Source: an uncultured Christensenellaceae bacterium
GTDB lineage: Bacteria > Bacillota > Clostridia > Christensenellales > UBA3700
Reading direction: 5' to 3'
Assembly: GCA_944380355.1 (NCBI GenBank)
Contig: CALWHJ010000015.1
Location: 1 to 40,790 of the forward strand
DNA length: 40,790 bases
Each line of letters begins with the position of its first letter. Position 1 is the first letter of the stretch. Below are positions 1 to 6,943 of this stretch, piece by piece. The position numbers and the translations under genes are program-made. The notes under the pieces are model-generated. The model was not told the origin of the DNA. It made no database searches and was given only the letters and a program-made list of their open reading frames with translations.

Positions 1-23
1 ACCGTTTCGTATCGGCAATGCGA

Positions 24-141
24 AAGGAAGAAGTAATACTTGCCGTATTACGATGACGCCGAACTGAAAAGCGCGGATAGAACCAAGTTAATATATAATA
101 TTAACCTCAGTACCGCCGAGAAGGGGGGCGGGCTAGGCTGT
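24..141 (+). repeat. HR1 repeat, partial copies
   Basis: Two broken pieces of the HR1 repeat described at 205-363. Positions 24-84 carry the inner part, with the GTAATAC/GTATTAC hairpin and the GAAAAGCGCGG strand. Positions 112-141 carry a 5' head (GTACCGCCGAGAAGGGG followed by GCTAGGCTGTAA). Between this head and the complete copy lies the upstream hairpin module (about 157-182). The window starts inside this cluster, so its left limit is unknown. No gene is seen in 1-370. Confidence 0.8.
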
Positions 142-204
142 AAACAGTAACTTCTCCGCTTATCTTTTATAGACAAGTCGGATAGAATAACTAACCCCAA
201 ACCG

Positions 205-363
205 TACCGCCGAGAAGGGGTGTGAACTAGGCTGTAAGCAGTGAATTTTGCGATGCTTTTCCGCGAGAAGGAAGAAGTAATACTTGCCGTATTACGATGA
301 CGCCGAACTGAAAAGCGCGGAAAAGACACGCTTACAGACAGTGAGCACCCCTTCGAGGCGGTA
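205..363 (+). repeat. HR1 repeat, complete copy A (159 bp, nested hairpins)
   Basis: One of three complete copies of an interspersed repeat, each exactly 159 bp (the others are at 11054-11212 and 34086-34244). It folds on itself as nested stems: TACCGCC/GGCGGTA at the ends, then AAGGGGTG with CACCCCTT, CTGTAAGC/GCTTACAG, CTTTTCCGCG/CGCGGAAAAG, and a central GTAATAC-TTGCC-GTATTAC hairpin. It begins 7 bp beyond the stop codon of the M29 peptidase, so it would form that mRNA's 3' untranslated region. Nothing in it codes convincingly. Open readings on its minus strand recur in copy B only because the repeat recurs. Function unknown; a structured RNA or a MITE/REP-like mobile sequence are the main options. 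Confidence 0.85.
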
Positions 364-370
364 CACACCC

Positions 371-1489
371 CTAAACCAGATTCTCGGGGTTAAGGCACTT
401 TAAAGAATCGAGTACGAAAACTCCGTCTTTTCTTATGAGGACGTCGTCAAAGTATATCTCTCCGCCACCGAATTCCTTTCTCTGCACAAGTACCAAATCC
501 CAGTGAATTGCCGAATTGTTTCCGTTGAAAGCGTCTTTGTAGCACGCACCGGGGGTAAAGTGAATAGACCCGCTTATCTTTTCGTCGAAAAGTATATCGC
601 CCATTGCCTTGGTAATATAGGGGTTTACGCCGAGAGAAAACTCTCCCACGTATCTCGCCCCCTCGTCGGTATCGAATACCTTGTTGATTGCTTCGCTGTC
701 GTTTGCCGTCGCATTGACTATCTTGCCGTCCTTGAATTCGAGACATATGTTTTCGAATTTTATTCCGTTGGCCGTCGAAGGCACGTTGTAAGTGATTTTT
801 CCGTTTACGCTGTCGCGTACGGGAGCGGTATATACTTCTCCGTCCGGTATGTTGCGTCTTCCCGCGCACTTTACGCCGCCTATTCCCTTTATTGAGAATG
901 TCAGGTCAGTTCCCTTGCCGACAATGCGTACTTTATCTGTTTTGTTCATAAGCTCGACGAGAGGAGTCATTGCCTTTTCCATTTTGGAATAGTCGAGATT
1001 GCATACCTTGAAGTATAAATCTTCAAAGCTTTCCGTACTCATAGCCGACATTGCGCTCATACCTTGCGTGGGGTATCTCAATACGCACCACTTGGTATTT
1101 GCCACGCGTCTTTCGTGATGTACGGGATGCGAATAATAGATATTGTAGAAGTTGCGGTTTTCGGTGGGTACGTCGCTGAGTTCGTAAGCGTTTTCTCCGC
1201 CCCTTATGCCAAGATACGCTTGCATTTTATCCATCTGATATGCGTCGAAATCGCACATTCTCTTTGCCATTTCCTCGTCCATTCCCAGCATAAGCTGACG
1301 CTGTACCCTGTTGTCATAAAGCTTGACGAAAGGATAACCGCCCGCCTTGCGCGCCTCGTCAACAAGCGCGTTGACAAGCTGACAGTCTATGCCCGTAGCC
1401 TCTATGAGTATGTTTTCGCCCTTTTTAAGCTCACACGAAAAATTGATAAGATTTTTTGCAAGAATACGTATTCTCTCGTCTGTTAACAT
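371..1489 (-). CDS. M29 family aminopeptidase
   Basis: A 372-residue cytoplasmic metallo-aminopeptidase of the thermophilic M29 (AmpS/AmpT/PepS) family, which removes N-terminal residues from peptides using two divalent metals. The C-terminal half shows the family's ligand run: Glu in IPDGEVYTAP, Glu in YVGEFSLGVN, His in GSIHFTPG, and His/Asp in SAIHWDLV. It is somewhat shorter than the roughly 400-residue characterised members. The start is the ATG preceded by AGGAGG about 8 bases upstream. A promoter lies at 1571-1599 and the HR1 copy A begins 7 bp after the stop codon. The gene is monocistronic and divergent from the aldolase gene. The family call is firm; the physiological substrate is not known. 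Confidence 0.92.
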   Translation of the reverse strand: MLTDERIRILAKNLINFSCELKKGENILIEATGIDCQLVNALVDEARKAGGYPFVKLYDNRVQRQLMLGMDEEMAKRMCDFDAYQMDKMQAYLGIRGGENAYELSDVPTENRNFYNIYYSHPVHHERRVANTKWCVLRYPTQGMSAMSAMSTESFEDLYFKVCNLDYSKMEKAMTPLVELMNKTDKVRIVGKGTDLTFSIKGIGGVKCAGRRNIPDGEVYTAPVRDSVNGKITYNVPSTANGIKFENICLEFKDGKIVNATANDSEAINKVFDTDEGARYVGEFSLGVNPYITKAMGDILFDEKISGSIHFTPGACYKDAFNGNNSAIHWDLVLVQRKEFGGGEIYFDDVLIRKDGVFVLDSLKCLNPENLV

Positions 1490-1570
1490 TTTATCCTCCT
1501 TGCGCCGTCGCGGACATTGCTCTTAAGTCTGTATCGCAAAAGCGCGTCCTTTTTATGGTTTTGCATTAAT

Positions 1571-1599
1571 ATTATATCCCCGCAATAAGCTTTTGTAAA
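1571..1599 (-). promoter_or_regulatory. Predicted sigma-A promoter of the M29 peptidase gene
   Basis: On the minus strand TTTACA and TATAAT are separated by 17 bp, about 75 bp upstream of the start codon. The -10 is a perfect consensus and the -35 has one mismatch. Confidence 0.65.
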
Positions 1600-1671
1600 A
1601 GTATTTGACAAAATTTTCCTCTCACGTTTTTATAAAAAAGTATTCGCCCCGCCAAAAACTTGCCCAAACTC

Positions 1672-1700
1672 TTGTCAAACTAATTCAAGTGTGATAAAAT
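1672..1700 (+). promoter_or_regulatory. Predicted sigma-A promoter of fba
   Basis: TTGTCA, a 17-bp spacer and TAAAAT, about 33 bp upstream of the aldolase start codon. The GTGATAAAAT of the -10 region is repeated a few bases downstream. GGAGG sits 8 bases before the ATG. Confidence 0.65.
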
Positions 1701-1732
1701 CTATGTGATAAAATAATTTTGGAGGTAATGTT

Positions 1733-2686
1733 ATGCCACTCGTAACATCTAAAGAAATGTTCAAAAAAGCATACGCAGGCAAATACGCTATCGGTGCTTT
1801 TAACGTAAACAATATGGAAATCATTCAGGGTATCGTAGAAGCCGCTACCGAAGAAAACGCTCCTCTTATTTTGCAGGTTTCTTCCGGCGCAAGAAAGTAC
1901 GCTAACCCCGTATATCTCCGCAAAATGGTAGAAGCTGCAGAAGAAGTCAGCCATCTTCCTATTTGCTTGCACCTCGACCACGGCGATACTTTCGAACTCT
2001 GCAAGAGCTGTATCGACGGCGGTTTCAACTCCGTTATGATTGACGGTAGCCACCACTCTTTCAAAGACAATATCGAACTCACCAAAAAAGTTGTTGAGTA
2101 CGCTCACGACCACGGCGTTACCGTAGAAGGCGAACTCGGCCGTCTCGCCGGTGTAGAAGACGACGTTAAGGTTTCCGCTGAGGACAGCTCCTATACCCGT
2201 CCCGAAGAAGTAGAAGAATTCGTAAGCAAGACGGGCGTTGACTCCCTCGCTATTGCTATCGGTACTTCCCACGGCGCTTACAAATTCAAGCCCGGTACGA
2301 AGCCTCAACTCCGTTTCGATATCCTCGAAGAAGTAAGCAAGAGACTTCCCGAATTCCCTATCGTATTGCACGGTGCATCTTCCGTTCCTCAGGAATTCGT
2401 AAAGATAATCAACGAAAACGGCGGCAAGCTTCAGGACGCTATCGGCGTACCCGAGGATATGTTGCGTAAGGCTGCAAGTATGGCGGTATGTAAGATTAAC
2501 ATCGACTCCGACCTCAGAATGGCTTGCACCGCAGGTATCCGTAAGCACTTTGTGGAGCATCCTGACCACTTCGACCCCAGACAATATCTCGGCGACGCAA
2601 GAGCAAATATCAAGTATATCGTTAAGCATAAGCTTGTAAACGTACTCGGATGTGCGGGTAAGGCTGACGAGATTCTCGGCAAGTAA
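1733..2686 (+). CDS. fba: Class II fructose-1,6-bisphosphate aldolase
   Basis: A 317-residue zinc-dependent aldolase that interconverts fructose-1,6-bisphosphate with dihydroxyacetone phosphate and glyceraldehyde-3-phosphate in glycolysis and gluconeogenesis. The sequence has the class II barrel signatures: HLDHGD (catalytic Asp and zinc His), VEGELGRLAG, IGTSHGAYK and VLHGASSVP (zinc-binding His residues), and CKINIDSDLR of the phosphate-binding region. Length is normal for the family. The start is the ATG after GGAGG. The gene has its own promoter and a strong terminator at 2886-2919. An HR2 repeat starts exactly at its stop codon, which reads TAATAG (tandem stops). The high frequency of preferred codons fits a highly expressed central-metabolism gene. 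Confidence 0.97.
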   Translation: MPLVTSKEMFKKAYAGKYAIGAFNVNNMEIIQGIVEAATEENAPLILQVSSGARKYANPVYLRKMVEAAEEVSHLPICLHLDHGDTFELCKSCIDGGFNSVMIDGSHHSFKDNIELTKKVVEYAHDHGVTVEGELGRLAGVEDDVKVSAEDSSYTRPEEVEEFVSKTGVDSLAIAIGTSHGAYKFKPGTKPQLRFDILEEVSKRLPEFPIVLHGASSVPQEFVKIINENGGKLQDAIGVPEDMLRKAASMAVCKINIDSDLRMACTAGIRKHFVEHPDHFDPRQYLGDARANIKYIVKHKLVNVLGCAGKADEILGK

Positions 2687-2831
2687 TAGGCGAGCGCGTA
2701 TAGCGGCGCGCCTTAGCGAATTTTCTCAAGCAGTTACGCTCGGTCACATACGCCAAGTATGCTCCGCTTGCGAACTCTCTTAAAATTCGCAAAATCACAC
2801 CACTCTCCGTGCTCGCACGTAGTGGGTAATA
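2685..2831 (+). repeat. HR2 structured repeat, copy 1, abutting the fba stop codon
   Basis: An interspersed repeat read here in the sense of fba. It begins with AATAGGCGAGC, sharing bases with the stop codon. Paired segments: GCGAATTTT (2716-2724) with AAAATTCGC (2782-2790); CAAGC with GCTTG; an inner CATAC/GTATG hairpin; and GGCGAGC at the 5' end with GCTCGC at 2811-2816, which lies in the loop of the 3' hairpin. The other copies (3188-3362, 13719-13866) keep these pairings with different bases. A second copy of the 3' hairpin, with ACCACTCTCTGCTCTTGCAC, follows at about 2842-2874. No coding potential. Confidence 0.8.
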
Positions 2832-2885
2832 AATGAAAAAAGACCACTCTCTGCTCTTGCACGAAGTGAGTAATAAAAGAAAACG

Positions 2886-2919
2886 ACCACCCTCCGTATT
2901 AACGCGAGGGTGGTTTTTT
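2886..2919 (+). terminator. Rho-independent terminator of fba
   Basis: Perfect 9-bp stem ACCACCCTC/GAGGGTGGT with an 11-base loop, followed by a run of six T. It lies about 200 bp beyond the fba stop, so the HR2 repeat is inside the fba transcript. Confidence 0.85.
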
Positions 2920-3141
2920 ACTATGCTCTTTTGATATAATTGTAGCAATTAAATTGATTGTCTTTATATTATTTGTAATGTTGATTATAAATGATAATAT
3001 ATGCCTATATTGTTGTAGATATTGACTATCTGAGCGCAGAGTTATTATATATACTTAAATATTAAAACAATTTATACAATTTAAGTCTTGGGTAAATTGT
3101 ATAAATTAACTTTTCCCTCGCACGTACGTATGCAAATACAA

Positions 3142-3173
3142 AAAGCCGCTAGATATGCGGCTTTAATTTTTTT
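3142..3173. terminator. Terminator-like hairpin
   Basis: Stem AAAGCCGC/GCGGCTTT, 7-base loop, followed on the plus strand by AATTTTTTT and on the minus strand by TTGTATTTG. It could end transcripts of the minus-strand gene at 3357-4094. The 220 bp between this and the fba terminator are AT-rich with no recognisable feature. Confidence 0.55.
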
Positions 3174-3187
3174 GATATTCAACTCTA

Positions 3188-3362
3188 TATTACTAACTCC
3201 GTGCAAGCGCGGAGAGTGGTGCATAGTTTGTCTTTTCCAGACCGAGCGCGACAGGCGCATACTTTGCGTATGTAACTGAGCGCGAGCGTCGCAGACAAAG
3301 GCAAAATATGCGCCGCTAGTATTACATACTTTGTGCGACCGCATATACGTGGTCGCCTATTT
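3188..3362 (-). repeat. HR2 structured repeat, copy 2, supplying the stop codon of the next gene
   Basis: HR2 copy in the sense of the minus-strand gene at 3357-4094. Its AATAGGCGACC start provides that gene's TAG stop codon. Conserved stems: TTTGTCTTT with AAAGGCAAA (one G-T pair), GCGAC/GTCGC, inner CATAC/GTATG, and the far-end hairpin CTCCGT-gcaagc-GCGGAG beside TATTAC. The stop-proximal end carries an extra GCGACC/GGTCGC hairpin, as if a second, internally deleted unit were joined on. Confidence 0.75.
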
Positions 3363-4094
3363 GAAAAAATCAATGATTTTCTGCCTTATAACCTGCAACC
3401 TACCTTCGATGAACTGTTTTATTTCACTCTTTTTGGATTTTTTGAATTGTTCGCGCTGTTTGTCGATGAGTTCTTTCTGTATTACCTGATTGTTTGAAAA
3501 TATCTGCTCGGTGTTGCCTTTTATCTCGATATAGCTTTCGGCTACGAGTTCGCAATAGGCAAGTATGCCTTGCTGAATTTCCGCATCGTAGGTGCCTTTT
3601 TCCAGACTTGCAAAAGCGCAGAGCAACTCGACGATATTGTCGCTGACCTTGTCATAAAAGTTCTTGCCGGAGATGTACTCCGCAATTGCCATATATGCCG
3701 CAGTATCGCGAGTGTATTCGCGGCAAAAATCTTTGATGCACTCCTCTACTTTGGCAAACATATCTTCGTCGAGCAAGAACACATTGTCCCACGTAATCTT
3801 CTCGACTAAGGTATAGCCCGACGAATAGAGTTTTTTATTGACAAGTTCGAGAATATCGGCCTCACCCGCTACTCCGCTCAAAAACTGTATTTCCTTGGGA
3901 TAGAGATTGTGATTTACTTTGCTTTGGGAAAATAGTATTGCCTGAAGTATTCTGTCAAACTGCCTTAGACAGTTTTGCGTGCTGAGATTAGGGTCGACGT
4001 TGCGCGCGATATCGCATATCTCGACGAGATACTTGGTTATCACAGAATACCGCTTGTAAAGCTTGAGCCATACTTTTTCTTTAGTGTCAATCAT
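3357..4094 (-). CDS. Hypothetical protein, mostly alpha-helical
   Basis: A 245-residue soluble protein that I do not recognise. It has no signal peptide or membrane segment, looks helical throughout, and ends in a strongly basic and hydrophilic tail (KKSKKSEIKQF) that could form a coiled coil. The start is an ATG preceded by CGGAGG. A promoter is predicted at 4112-4141. The stop codon TAG lies inside the HR2 repeat, so the last codons may have been set by repeat insertion. Two of the TTTTGTACAAAA palindromes lie 120-165 bp upstream and might regulate it. No function is assigned. Confidence 0.75.
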   Translation of the reverse strand: MIDTKEKVWLKLYKRYSVITKYLVEICDIARNVDPNLSTQNCLRQFDRILQAILFSQSKVNHNLYPKEIQFLSGVAGEADILELVNKKLYSSGYTLVEKITWDNVFLLDEDMFAKVEECIKDFCREYTRDTAAYMAIAEYISGKNFYDKVSDNIVELLCAFASLEKGTYDAEIQQGILAYCELVAESYIEIKGNTEQIFSNNQVIQKELIDKQREQFKKSKKSEIKQFIEGRLQVIRQKIIDFFK

Positions 4095-4111
4095 AAAGCC
4101 TCCGTATCTAT

Positions 4112-4141
4112 ATTTTAATACTCCTAAGCAATTTTAGTCAA
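4112..4141 (-). promoter_or_regulatory. Predicted promoter of the hypothetical gene at 3357-4094
   Basis: Minus strand TTGACT, 18-bp spacer, TAAAAT, ending 18 bp from the start codon. Confidence 0.5.
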
Positions 4142-4211
4142 TACCCTTTGCTTTTTTGGGCAATATAATCCACTGTTTAGATAAAAAACGAGCAAAAAAG
4201 TACGTCGTCGG

Positions 4212-4402
4212 AATTTTGTACAAAATTATTCTACATTGTTCGCGATTTTTGTACAAAATTCGCCAAAGTCTCAATTTTTAGCATAAAATAGAACGTATAT
4301 AAGTGAGAGGTCTAGAAGTTATTATGATAAAATGTTGAAAAATATGTAATATGTGTCAGTTTAGAAGTAAAATTAAAAACTTTTGGAATTTTGTACAAAA
4401 AT
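4212..4402. promoter_or_regulatory. Three GTAC-centred palindromes (operator-like)
   Basis: AATTTTGTACAAAATT occurs as a perfect 16-bp palindrome at 4212-4227, and with one mismatch at 4245-4260 and 4387-4402. Two more lie downstream at 5026-5041 and 5059-5074. They sit in the divergent intergenic region between the minus-strand gene ending its 5' side at 4094 and the gene at 4513. The third ends 13 bp upstream of the -35 box of the 4513 promoter. The clustering, symmetry and near identity suggest binding sites for a dimeric regulator that is not identified here. Confidence 0.6.
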
Positions 4403-4415
4403 ACCCTCAAAACGC

Positions 4416-4444
4416 TTGTCTATACTTAAATGTTATGATATTAT
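4416..4444 (+). promoter_or_regulatory. Predicted promoter of the gene at 4513
   Basis: TTGTCT, 17-bp spacer, TATTAT. The third GTAC palindrome lies immediately upstream. Confidence 0.5.
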
Positions 4445-4512
4445 TGTATCATGAATTAAATATCAGTTATTTTTATTCAAATCCCAAAAACAAAAATTTA
4501 CGGAGGTCGGAA

Positions 4513-4905
4513 ATGCAAACCGCTGAAGGTGTTAATTTGCATTTTTTAGCAAAAAGAGCCAAGACCCACTTGTGCCAAAAGCCTCAATTTGTGTCTAAAA
4601 GCACAGAACATTATTGCCCTTGCTACAGCTGCGAGAGAGAATTTGAAAGTTACTACAAAGTAATGCGTCTTATTATGAGCGATGAAACGGTCTACGACCC
4701 TATCGCGCGTCTCGCGGGCAGAGAATTGGCTGAACTTCCCAATTCTTCCGAAAAGCAACGCATCATACTCGAAACTTGCAGTATGTACGCTACTATGCGT
4801 AACAGGTTGAGAAAAGACTTGTTGTGCGCTATGCGTCAAAACAAACTCCTGTCCGTCGGCGATATTTGCGTTAATCCCCAATACGTACTGAGAAAACTGG
4901 GCTGA
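4513..4905 (+). CDS. Hypothetical 130-residue cysteine-containing protein
   Basis: Starts at the ATG after CGGAGGTCGGAA, which is a better start than the one 162 bases upstream in the same frame (no ribosome site, AT-rich non-coding-like leader). The product is a small, basic, soluble protein. It contains a possible metal-binding CPCYSCEREF segment near residues 35-44 and then a helical C-terminal two thirds. I do not recognise the family. It is bracketed by five TTTTGTACAAAA palindromes (three upstream, two downstream), which makes a role as, or under, a local regulator plausible but unproven. No terminator is evident before the queT promoter. Confidence 0.7.
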   Translation: MQTAEGVNLHFLAKRAKTHLCQKPQFVSKSTEHYCPCYSCEREFESYYKVMRLIMSDETVYDPIARLAGRELAELPNSSEKQRIILETCSMYATMRNRLRKDLLCAMRQNKLLSVGDICVNPQYVLRKLG

Positions 4906-5025
4906 TTGTTCAAAATTGCATTTATATACCTCTCTTTTTTCGGGGGGGCTGACTTTTTATGCGCTTTTTTAGTAATTTTGCGTGCATTTTATCTGTTTTT
5001 CGACAATAATCTGCACGTAATTGCA

Positions 5026-5074
5026 TTTTTTGTACAAAATTCGACAGCTAAAATTCCCATTTTTGTACAAAATT
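5026..5074. promoter_or_regulatory. Two further GTAC-centred palindromes upstream of queT
   Basis: TTTTTTGTACAAAATT (5026-5041) and ATTTTTGTACAAAATT (5059-5074), both followed by CG. The second ends 3 bp upstream of the queT -35 box, a normal position for a repressor or activator site. Confidence 0.6.
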
Positions 5075-5077
5075 CGC

Positions 5078-5106
5078 TTGTCAAATCGCGCGGGCGGTGA
5101 TATATT
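5078..5106 (+). promoter_or_regulatory. Predicted queT promoter
   Basis: TTGTCA, 17-bp spacer, TATATT. Transcription would start close to 5113, exactly where the riboswitch begins. Confidence 0.65.
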
Positions 5107-5112
5107 AGCGTA

Positions 5113-5155
5113 TGGAAGGTTTTCGGAAAACACTTCCAAATAAAAAAACCGAGGT
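5113..5155 (+). promoter_or_regulatory. PreQ1-I-like riboswitch
   Basis: A compact H-type pseudoknot typical of preQ1 class I. Stem P1 is TGGAAG (5113-5118) with CTTCCA (5133-5138). The loop carries TCGG (5123-5126), which pairs with CCGA (5149-5152) after an A-rich strand (AAATAAAAAAA). The distal P2 strand overlaps the ribosome site CCGAGG of the transporter gene, so ligand binding should block translation. Established knowledge: preQ1-I riboswitches commonly precede QueT transporter genes. Architecture and downstream gene agree, so confidence is high although I could not run a covariance model. Confidence 0.85.
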
Positions 5156-5159
5156 ATTT

Positions 5160-5996
5160 ATGAATAAGTTTTCTACGAAAATGCTGGCTCGTGCCGGTAT
5201 TATCGCCGCTCTTTACGCGGCATTGACGCTAACTCTCCCCGCCCTTTCCTTCAACAGCATTTTGCAATTCAGACCCGCAGAAGCTCTGACTTTGTTGCCC
5301 CTTTTGTATTCGGACAGCATTATAGGTCTTTTCATCGGCTGCTTTATCGCAAACCTGCTCTCCCCCTACGGCGTGCCCGACCTCGTAGTCGGTAGCCTTG
5401 CTACGCTTGTAGCCGCAGTATGCACGTATTTTACGGGTAAGATGATTAAAAACCAAAAACTCAAAGTATTCGTAGGCGGTCTTTTCCCCGTACTCGTCAA
5501 CGCAATCTTTTTGCCCCTTATGTGGTATCTTATGGACAGCGAAGCGGGATATTGGGCAAGCTTCGGCTCTATGCTCCTCACTCAGGCAATATACGTATAC
5601 GTACTGGGCATACCTTTCTATATGCTTTTGAAACGTCTTCAGTCAAGCGGCGTCGCTATCCTTCAGGAAACGCTCTCGGGCTCTGATACGCAATTTACCA
5701 AAGGACAAAAAGCCCTTGCTTTCGTTAGTGCTATCGTCCCCGTATTCGGCGTAGTACTTACACTTAAGACAAAGAAGGATTTTAAAAACGCTCTCGCTTG
5801 CACCCCTTGCGACAATGCCGACCAAACCGCCGATGCAGTCCTCTTAGCCGACAACAAAACCACTTGCGAATTGGGCTCTTTCTACGGCACGGCTACGGCT
5901 ATATGCGCTTTTCTGTGGACGATAGTCATAGCTTTCGTAATCTACGCCGTAATGGTAAAACAAGGCTATGCCGCACCGCCTTTCTTTATGCAATAA
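5160..5996 (+). CDS. queT: QueT-family queuosine-precursor ECF transporter, S component
   Basis: Starts at the ATG after GAGG inside the riboswitch; an in-frame ATG at 5112 lies upstream of the expected transcript start. The 278-residue membrane protein has, in residues 5 to about 165, the QueT fold of about six hydrophobic helices with the conserved FRPAEALTLLPLL motif. It would bind preQ0/preQ1-type queuosine precursors and work with a shared ECF energy module encoded elsewhere. Usual QueT proteins are about 160-170 residues. This one continues with about 110 residues containing two further hydrophobic segments (near ALAFVSAIVPVFGVVLTL and ATAICAFLWTIVIAFVIYAV) around a hydrophilic stretch with CTPC. 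The extension is unusual and its role is unknown. Confidence 0.9.
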   Translation: MNKFSTKMLARAGIIAALYAALTLTLPALSFNSILQFRPAEALTLLPLLYSDSIIGLFIGCFIANLLSPYGVPDLVVGSLATLVAAVCTYFTGKMIKNQKLKVFVGGLFPVLVNAIFLPLMWYLMDSEAGYWASFGSMLLTQAIYVYVLGIPFYMLLKRLQSSGVAILQETLSGSDTQFTKGQKALAFVSAIVPVFGVVLTLKTKKDFKNALACTPCDNADQTADAVLLADNKTTCELGSFYGTATAICAFLWTIVIAFVIYAVMVKQGYAAPPFFMQ

Positions 5997-6087
5997 AGGC
6001 TTTTATATGACTATATGATAAAAAGTATGCGGTCGATATTCCGATAAACCGCGAAAGCCTTGCTAATACCAATCAGATAATATAATT

Positions 6088-6120
6088 AAAAAGTCCGCAA
6101 CAGACCGTTGCGGACTTTCT
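6088..6120. terminator. Bidirectional terminator between queT and bioY
   Basis: Stem AAGTCCGCAAC/GTTGCGGACTT with a 5-base loop, flanked by A-rich and T-rich runs on opposite sides, between two convergent genes. Confidence 0.85.
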
Positions 6121-6177
6121 CTTATTTCTCAATATATCGTTTTCTTTGTATATTGTTTTTTGCTTTTTGTTTTCCCG

Positions 6178-6894
6178 TTATTTTCTCGGCAATTTAACGA
6201 ATTTGTAAAGACGGTTGCAAAGAAGTGCCGACAACGCGCATTTTGCTATGTCGATAGGGATAAACGGCAACAAAAACGCTACGAGGAATTTCCATACGCT
6301 CATAGCCGAGTGCATATATCCGTACATAATGATTGCTCCGTATACTACGCCTATTACGTCAAGTACCACCAGACCTATGAGCGACGATACGAAATACGTA
6401 AGATAAGTGTCCTTGCCCGACTTTTCTCTTACAAAAGCGGCTACCTGTCCGCCTACGGCAAAGCCTATCAAAAATCCGAAAGAAGGCTGCAATACGTAAG
6501 AAAGCCCGCCCGCAAACTGCGAAAAAATCGGCAAGCCTACCAATCCCATAAGAATATAAATCCATATCGAAAGCCCGCCCCACTTTTTGCCCAGCAACAG
6601 ACATACGGTGTTGGTTACGAGAAACTGCAAAGTAATCTTTATCGTGCCTATCGGTATGCTTATATACGCGCCTATAGTGGTCATAGCGATGGACAATGCC
6701 ATCATCGCAATCGCGTACAGATATTCTCTGCGCTTCGCGTGCTTCTCGCGCGCCGCTGTCTCATCTGACGAAGCTACGTCGGCTTCAGCTTCGGACATTA
6801 CCTCTGCGGCTTTAGTATCTGTGCTGTCGATACTTTCGCTTAAGGTTTCGACTTCTGTGTTTTTGTCGCTTTGTAAAATCTCTTTTTCTTCCAT
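6178..6894 (-). CDS. bioY: BioY biotin ECF transporter, S component
   Basis: A 238-residue integral membrane protein that captures biotin for the ECF importer. From about residue 57 it has the BioY pattern: six hydrophobic helices, SIPIGTIKITLQFLVTNTVCLLLGKKWG, the GLPIFSQFAGGLSYVLQPSFGFLIGF signature, and the C-terminal FIPIDIAKCALSALL. The first about 55 residues are an acidic hydrophilic extension not needed for the family fold. The ribosome site is weak (GGAAAAG), so translation may be coupled to birA 49 bp upstream, or a later start may be used. Co-transcription with birA places it under BirA control. Confidence 0.93.
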   Translation of the reverse strand: MEEKEILQSDKNTEVETLSESIDSTDTKAAEVMSEAEADVASSDETAAREKHAKRREYLYAIAMMALSIAMTTIGAYISIPIGTIKITLQFLVTNTVCLLLGKKWGGLSIWIYILMGLVGLPIFSQFAGGLSYVLQPSFGFLIGFAVGGQVAAFVREKSGKDTYLTYFVSSLIGLVVLDVIGVVYGAIIMYGYMHSAMSVWKFLVAFLLPFIPIDIAKCALSALLCNRLYKFVKLPRK

Positions 6895-6943
6895 ATCTTT
6901 TCCATTTATAAACTTTAAACTTTTTATCGAATTATCAAAACTT

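Noticed and set aside
48..368. Open reading on the minus strand across HR1, with a similar peptide at 10978-11184
   Set aside because: The peptides resemble each other only because the underlying repeat is duplicated; no ribosome site, and the frame is broken in other copies.
2622..2948. Minus-strand open reading over HR2, and similar ones at 3081-3344 and 13425-13706
   Set aside because: They translate structured repeat DNA, have no ribosome site and do not agree in frame between copies; typical sources of false hypothetical proteins.
5112..5159. Upstream ATG extending QueT by 16 residues
   Set aside because: It lies at the predicted transcription start inside the riboswitch stem; the internal ATG follows GAGG and begins the family-like N-terminus.
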